A DNA stretch of 64,000 nucleotides from Fagopyrum homotropicum (lineage: Eukaryota > Streptophyta > Magnoliopsida > Caryophyllales > Polygonaceae), in contig BSWB01000002.1 in assembly GCA_033239125.1 (NCBI GenBank), positions 5,055,001 to 5,119,000 of the forward strand, in the 5' to 3' direction. Position numbers and translations under genes: made by a program. The notes under the pieces were generated by a model. That model was not told the DNA's origin, did not search any database, and worked only from the letters and a program-made list of their open reading frames with translations. Within the stretch, counting starts at the first letter, position 1. Each line of letters begins with the position of its first letter. This document shows positions 61,909 through 64,000 of this stretch, one piece after another.

Positions 61909-64000
61909 TCAGAGAGGACTGTCATTTGCTTTTATGGTAGTTGATGAAGGGTTTGAATTTCCATTTTCCATCTTCGGGGCTTTTGTCTTACGTTTTTTCT
62001 TCTCCACCCTACAGGCCAAACAGTGAGTGAGAAACAAAAAACTCAGTATAGGCTCATTAGCAAACCGATGAAGGATTGAACAAGAAACAAGAACATGGTG
62101 AAAGTCAATGGGCATAGACAAATAAATAAGCAAGTCGTGCATCATACTTGGTGGCTAAAAAGGCAACAGAGAATCAAGTGACAGGGTCCACAAGTATACT
62201 TGCATATAGTTCACTTACTTTCTCGTCAGGAAGATAGACCTCTAGCTTAAATTAATCAAATTCACTTAGCTTCTTCCGTTCAGGATGTTTCCAATTATTT
62301 GGTCTACATCGAATGATATATTTCCTTTTCTTTACATGCTACCTTAAAGTGGGTGAATCAATGTGCTTAGTATTAGGAGTGACTAAAAACAAGTGTGGTG
62401 AGTTGATGCCTAGTGTTTTCCTTTCAAAAAACTGAGGATAAAACTGTGAATTAACTGAATTCTTAGCCTCGGTGCAAACCTTGCAAGTATAATAAGCCAG
62501 GTACTAAAATTAGTTACCTAGAAAATGCTTGATACTCTTTAATCAATTGAATATCTTTGTCGTCTTCGTAGCTGAACCATTTTTCACTTGCCTTTGCTTC
62601 GTCTCTACCTTGTATTTCTGCAAGCAGAAAAGCAAGTTTTGATTTAAATATAAAGTCATTATTTTCAATAAGTGAAATAGGCGGTTTGAAGATATCTGGG
62701 GACAGGAAGCATGTAACCCTTGTAAAAATGAAGAAAGCACCCTCTAAATAGTTTGGTGAAATTAAAAAGAACTAAGTTAACTGACCTTGACGCACGAATT
62801 TGAATTTACTACATCCCTTCAATGTCCAGTAAGAATGACCCTTTGAATCAGTTATGACAGGCTCAATTCTCACAGAATCTGGTGTATCTTCATCTACAAA
62901 TAGCACAAACCAGCATGAGAATACTGAAGGGAACAGATGATCTCCAGTTGTCTACAAGATAGCAGTAGCACTTTGTCAATGCAAAGAAATGATAGAATCA
63001 CATAAAACCCAACACCTAAACATGGATAAATGAACTTCTCAGCTTCCAATTATGGCATCGGTCCCAAAGAATATCATATGGGCAAATTGACAAATCAGAA
63101 CCATCACTATAAATATACATCAAGATTCATGCATTAATCAACTTTTTAGCAACAGATTATATCCTTAGATGGAAGCATCTAAGACAAGCCAATGGTCACA
63201 TAATATCCTTAGATGGAAGCATCTAAGACAAGCTAATGGTCACATAATATGAAAAATATAAGTAGAAAAGGCTAACATAAACTTGTTAGTCCCATCAATA
63301 TACATCACTACCATACTTGGCCAGTAACAAGGGAACAAATCATTCATAATATATCCAAATTATGCATTTTATAAAACTGGCAAGATGAACATGGAACAAT
63401 GGACATACCTTTAGGCACCAATCCCATGGTCACCAACACCTCTGCATGTGCAAGTTCAGATTCAGCCTTCATTTGTGAACACAATGCATCATGCTCGGAT
63501 ATAGAAAGAGGAGCACCCTTTTTGGCAATAATTGCTTTTGCAACTTCATCCTGCAGTTTCGTTTTGCTGAGCTTTGCCTGCATTCATAATGCGAATCTTA
63601 TTAAAGCAGAGTGCCATAACCAACCGGTCCAACCCATAATGTAGCCCAATGTTTTATTTCATATTAATTACCTTTTGCCTAGCATCATGCAATTTATCCT
63701 TTGCTTCCTTTTTCTTTTCAGAAAACTTGAGATTTTCTTCTTCCATCCAATCCCTCACTTGCCTAAAAGAAGAGAGAGATATTAATGTCATATCATATTG
63801 GCTCATAAGAAACTTGCAAAATTATTAACCCCATTTTTCACTTACAAGGTATCTAGAGTTTCATCACAAAGAAAGACAAGGAGCCTAAGCTTTTCAGAGG
63901 TGCTCAACATGTCATATGTATTAGTTTTCTCAAAGTTAAGTGCAGCTAATTCTTTTGCTGCACAATCAGATTCACTGACAAGTTCCTTTAGCGCGAGCAG
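61909..64000 (-). CDS. DDT/WHIM-type chromatin protein (DDR4-like), 3' part
   Basis: Six exons on the minus strand, the first cut by the window edge: 64000-63846, 63762-63672, 63577-63409, 62893-62786, 62617-62518 and 62008-61909. All junctions are GT-AG and in phase. The partial first exon encodes LSTSEKLRLLVFLCDETLDT, the WHIM1 motif (LxxxEKLxLLxFLCDExLDT) found next to DDT domains. Then comes a charged coiled coil (MEEENLKFSEKKKEAKDKLH). HALCSQMK-like and AEVLVTMGLVPK segments lead into SKGHSYWTLKGCSKFKFVRQ, a WHIM2-like GxxYW motif. A basic tail (EKKKRKTKAPK) probably acts as a nuclear localisation signal. Such proteins associate with ISWI-type chromatin remodellers in plants. The DDT domain itself would lie beyond the right edge, so assignment to DDR4 is tentative. 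Confidence 0.8.

Noticed and set aside
1..64000. tRNA or rRNA genes
   Set aside because: No cloverleaf-compatible sequence with intact A and B boxes and no rRNA core motifs were recognised by eye. tRNA-related sequences are limited to retrotransposon primer-binding sites.

Overview
This window is nuclear DNA of a plant, almost certainly a eudicot. Genes are split by GT-AG introns, base composition is AT-rich, one gene is a CC-NB-LRR resistance gene with a decayed paralogue, one encodes a DUF2854-type plastid protein, and most of the sequence is plant transposable elements (Ty3/gypsy, Ty1/copia, LINE, Mutator, hAT, PIF/Harbinger, Helitron). The species cannot be named from the sequence.

Layout. 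1-2 kb: a Ty3/gypsy protease relic joined to a LINE reverse-transcriptase relic. 3.5-4.4 kb: an 897 bp hAT-like element with a perfect 8-bp target-site duplication (TSD). 5.2-7.9 kb (minus): a five-exon plant gene of unknown function. 10.1-12.8 kb (minus): an intact CC-NB-LRR gene. 13.8-18.9 kb: TE debris, with a hAT-like composite that holds a LINE fragment and a long hairpin, a Helitron with recognisable termini, PIF/Harbinger fragments and several tandem arrays. 19.0-24.8 kb: a Mutator-like transposase with a C-terminal OTU protease domain (plus), convergent with a plant-mobile-domain gene (minus), bordered by an unusual cluster of TTGTCCGT/ACGGACAA palindromes. 27.7-28.4 kb: a copia RNase H fragment between two 87-bp direct repeats. 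29.0-31.7 kb (minus): an NB-LRR pseudogene, a duplicate of the first. 32.5-35.4 kb: a solo LTR containing a 1.14 kb foldback. 36.5-38.3 kb: a Mutator-type MITE (9-bp TSD) and a hAT MITE (8-bp TSD). 40.4-41.4 kb: a threefold tandem repeat. 41.7-43.9 kb (plus): an intact nine-exon DUF2854 gene.

44.27-61.42 kb is a triple nest. An old Ty1/copia element (TSD ATTTT) is split inside its reverse transcriptase/RNase H region by a solo LTR of an Athila-like family. That solo LTR is split in turn by a complete Athila-like element in the opposite orientation (TSD CACGG), whose 1764-bp LTRs are almost identical. The innermost element carries an uninterrupted 1106-codon ORF in which gag-protease is fused in frame to the C-terminal tail of integrase, with RT, RNase H and the integrase core missing, plus a second intact 525-codon ORF. 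It is therefore young but non-autonomous.

61.9-64 kb (minus) holds the 3' half of a DDT/WHIM-type chromatin protein gene that runs off the right edge.

Host genes that look functional: the five-exon unknown gene, the NB-LRR, DUF2854 and the DDT/WHIM gene. The least ordinary features are the convergent MULE-OTU/plant-mobile-domain pair with its palindrome cluster, and the in-frame-deleted Athila-like element with its palindrome-rich LTRs. All homology calls come from reading motifs by eye; no database search was possible.
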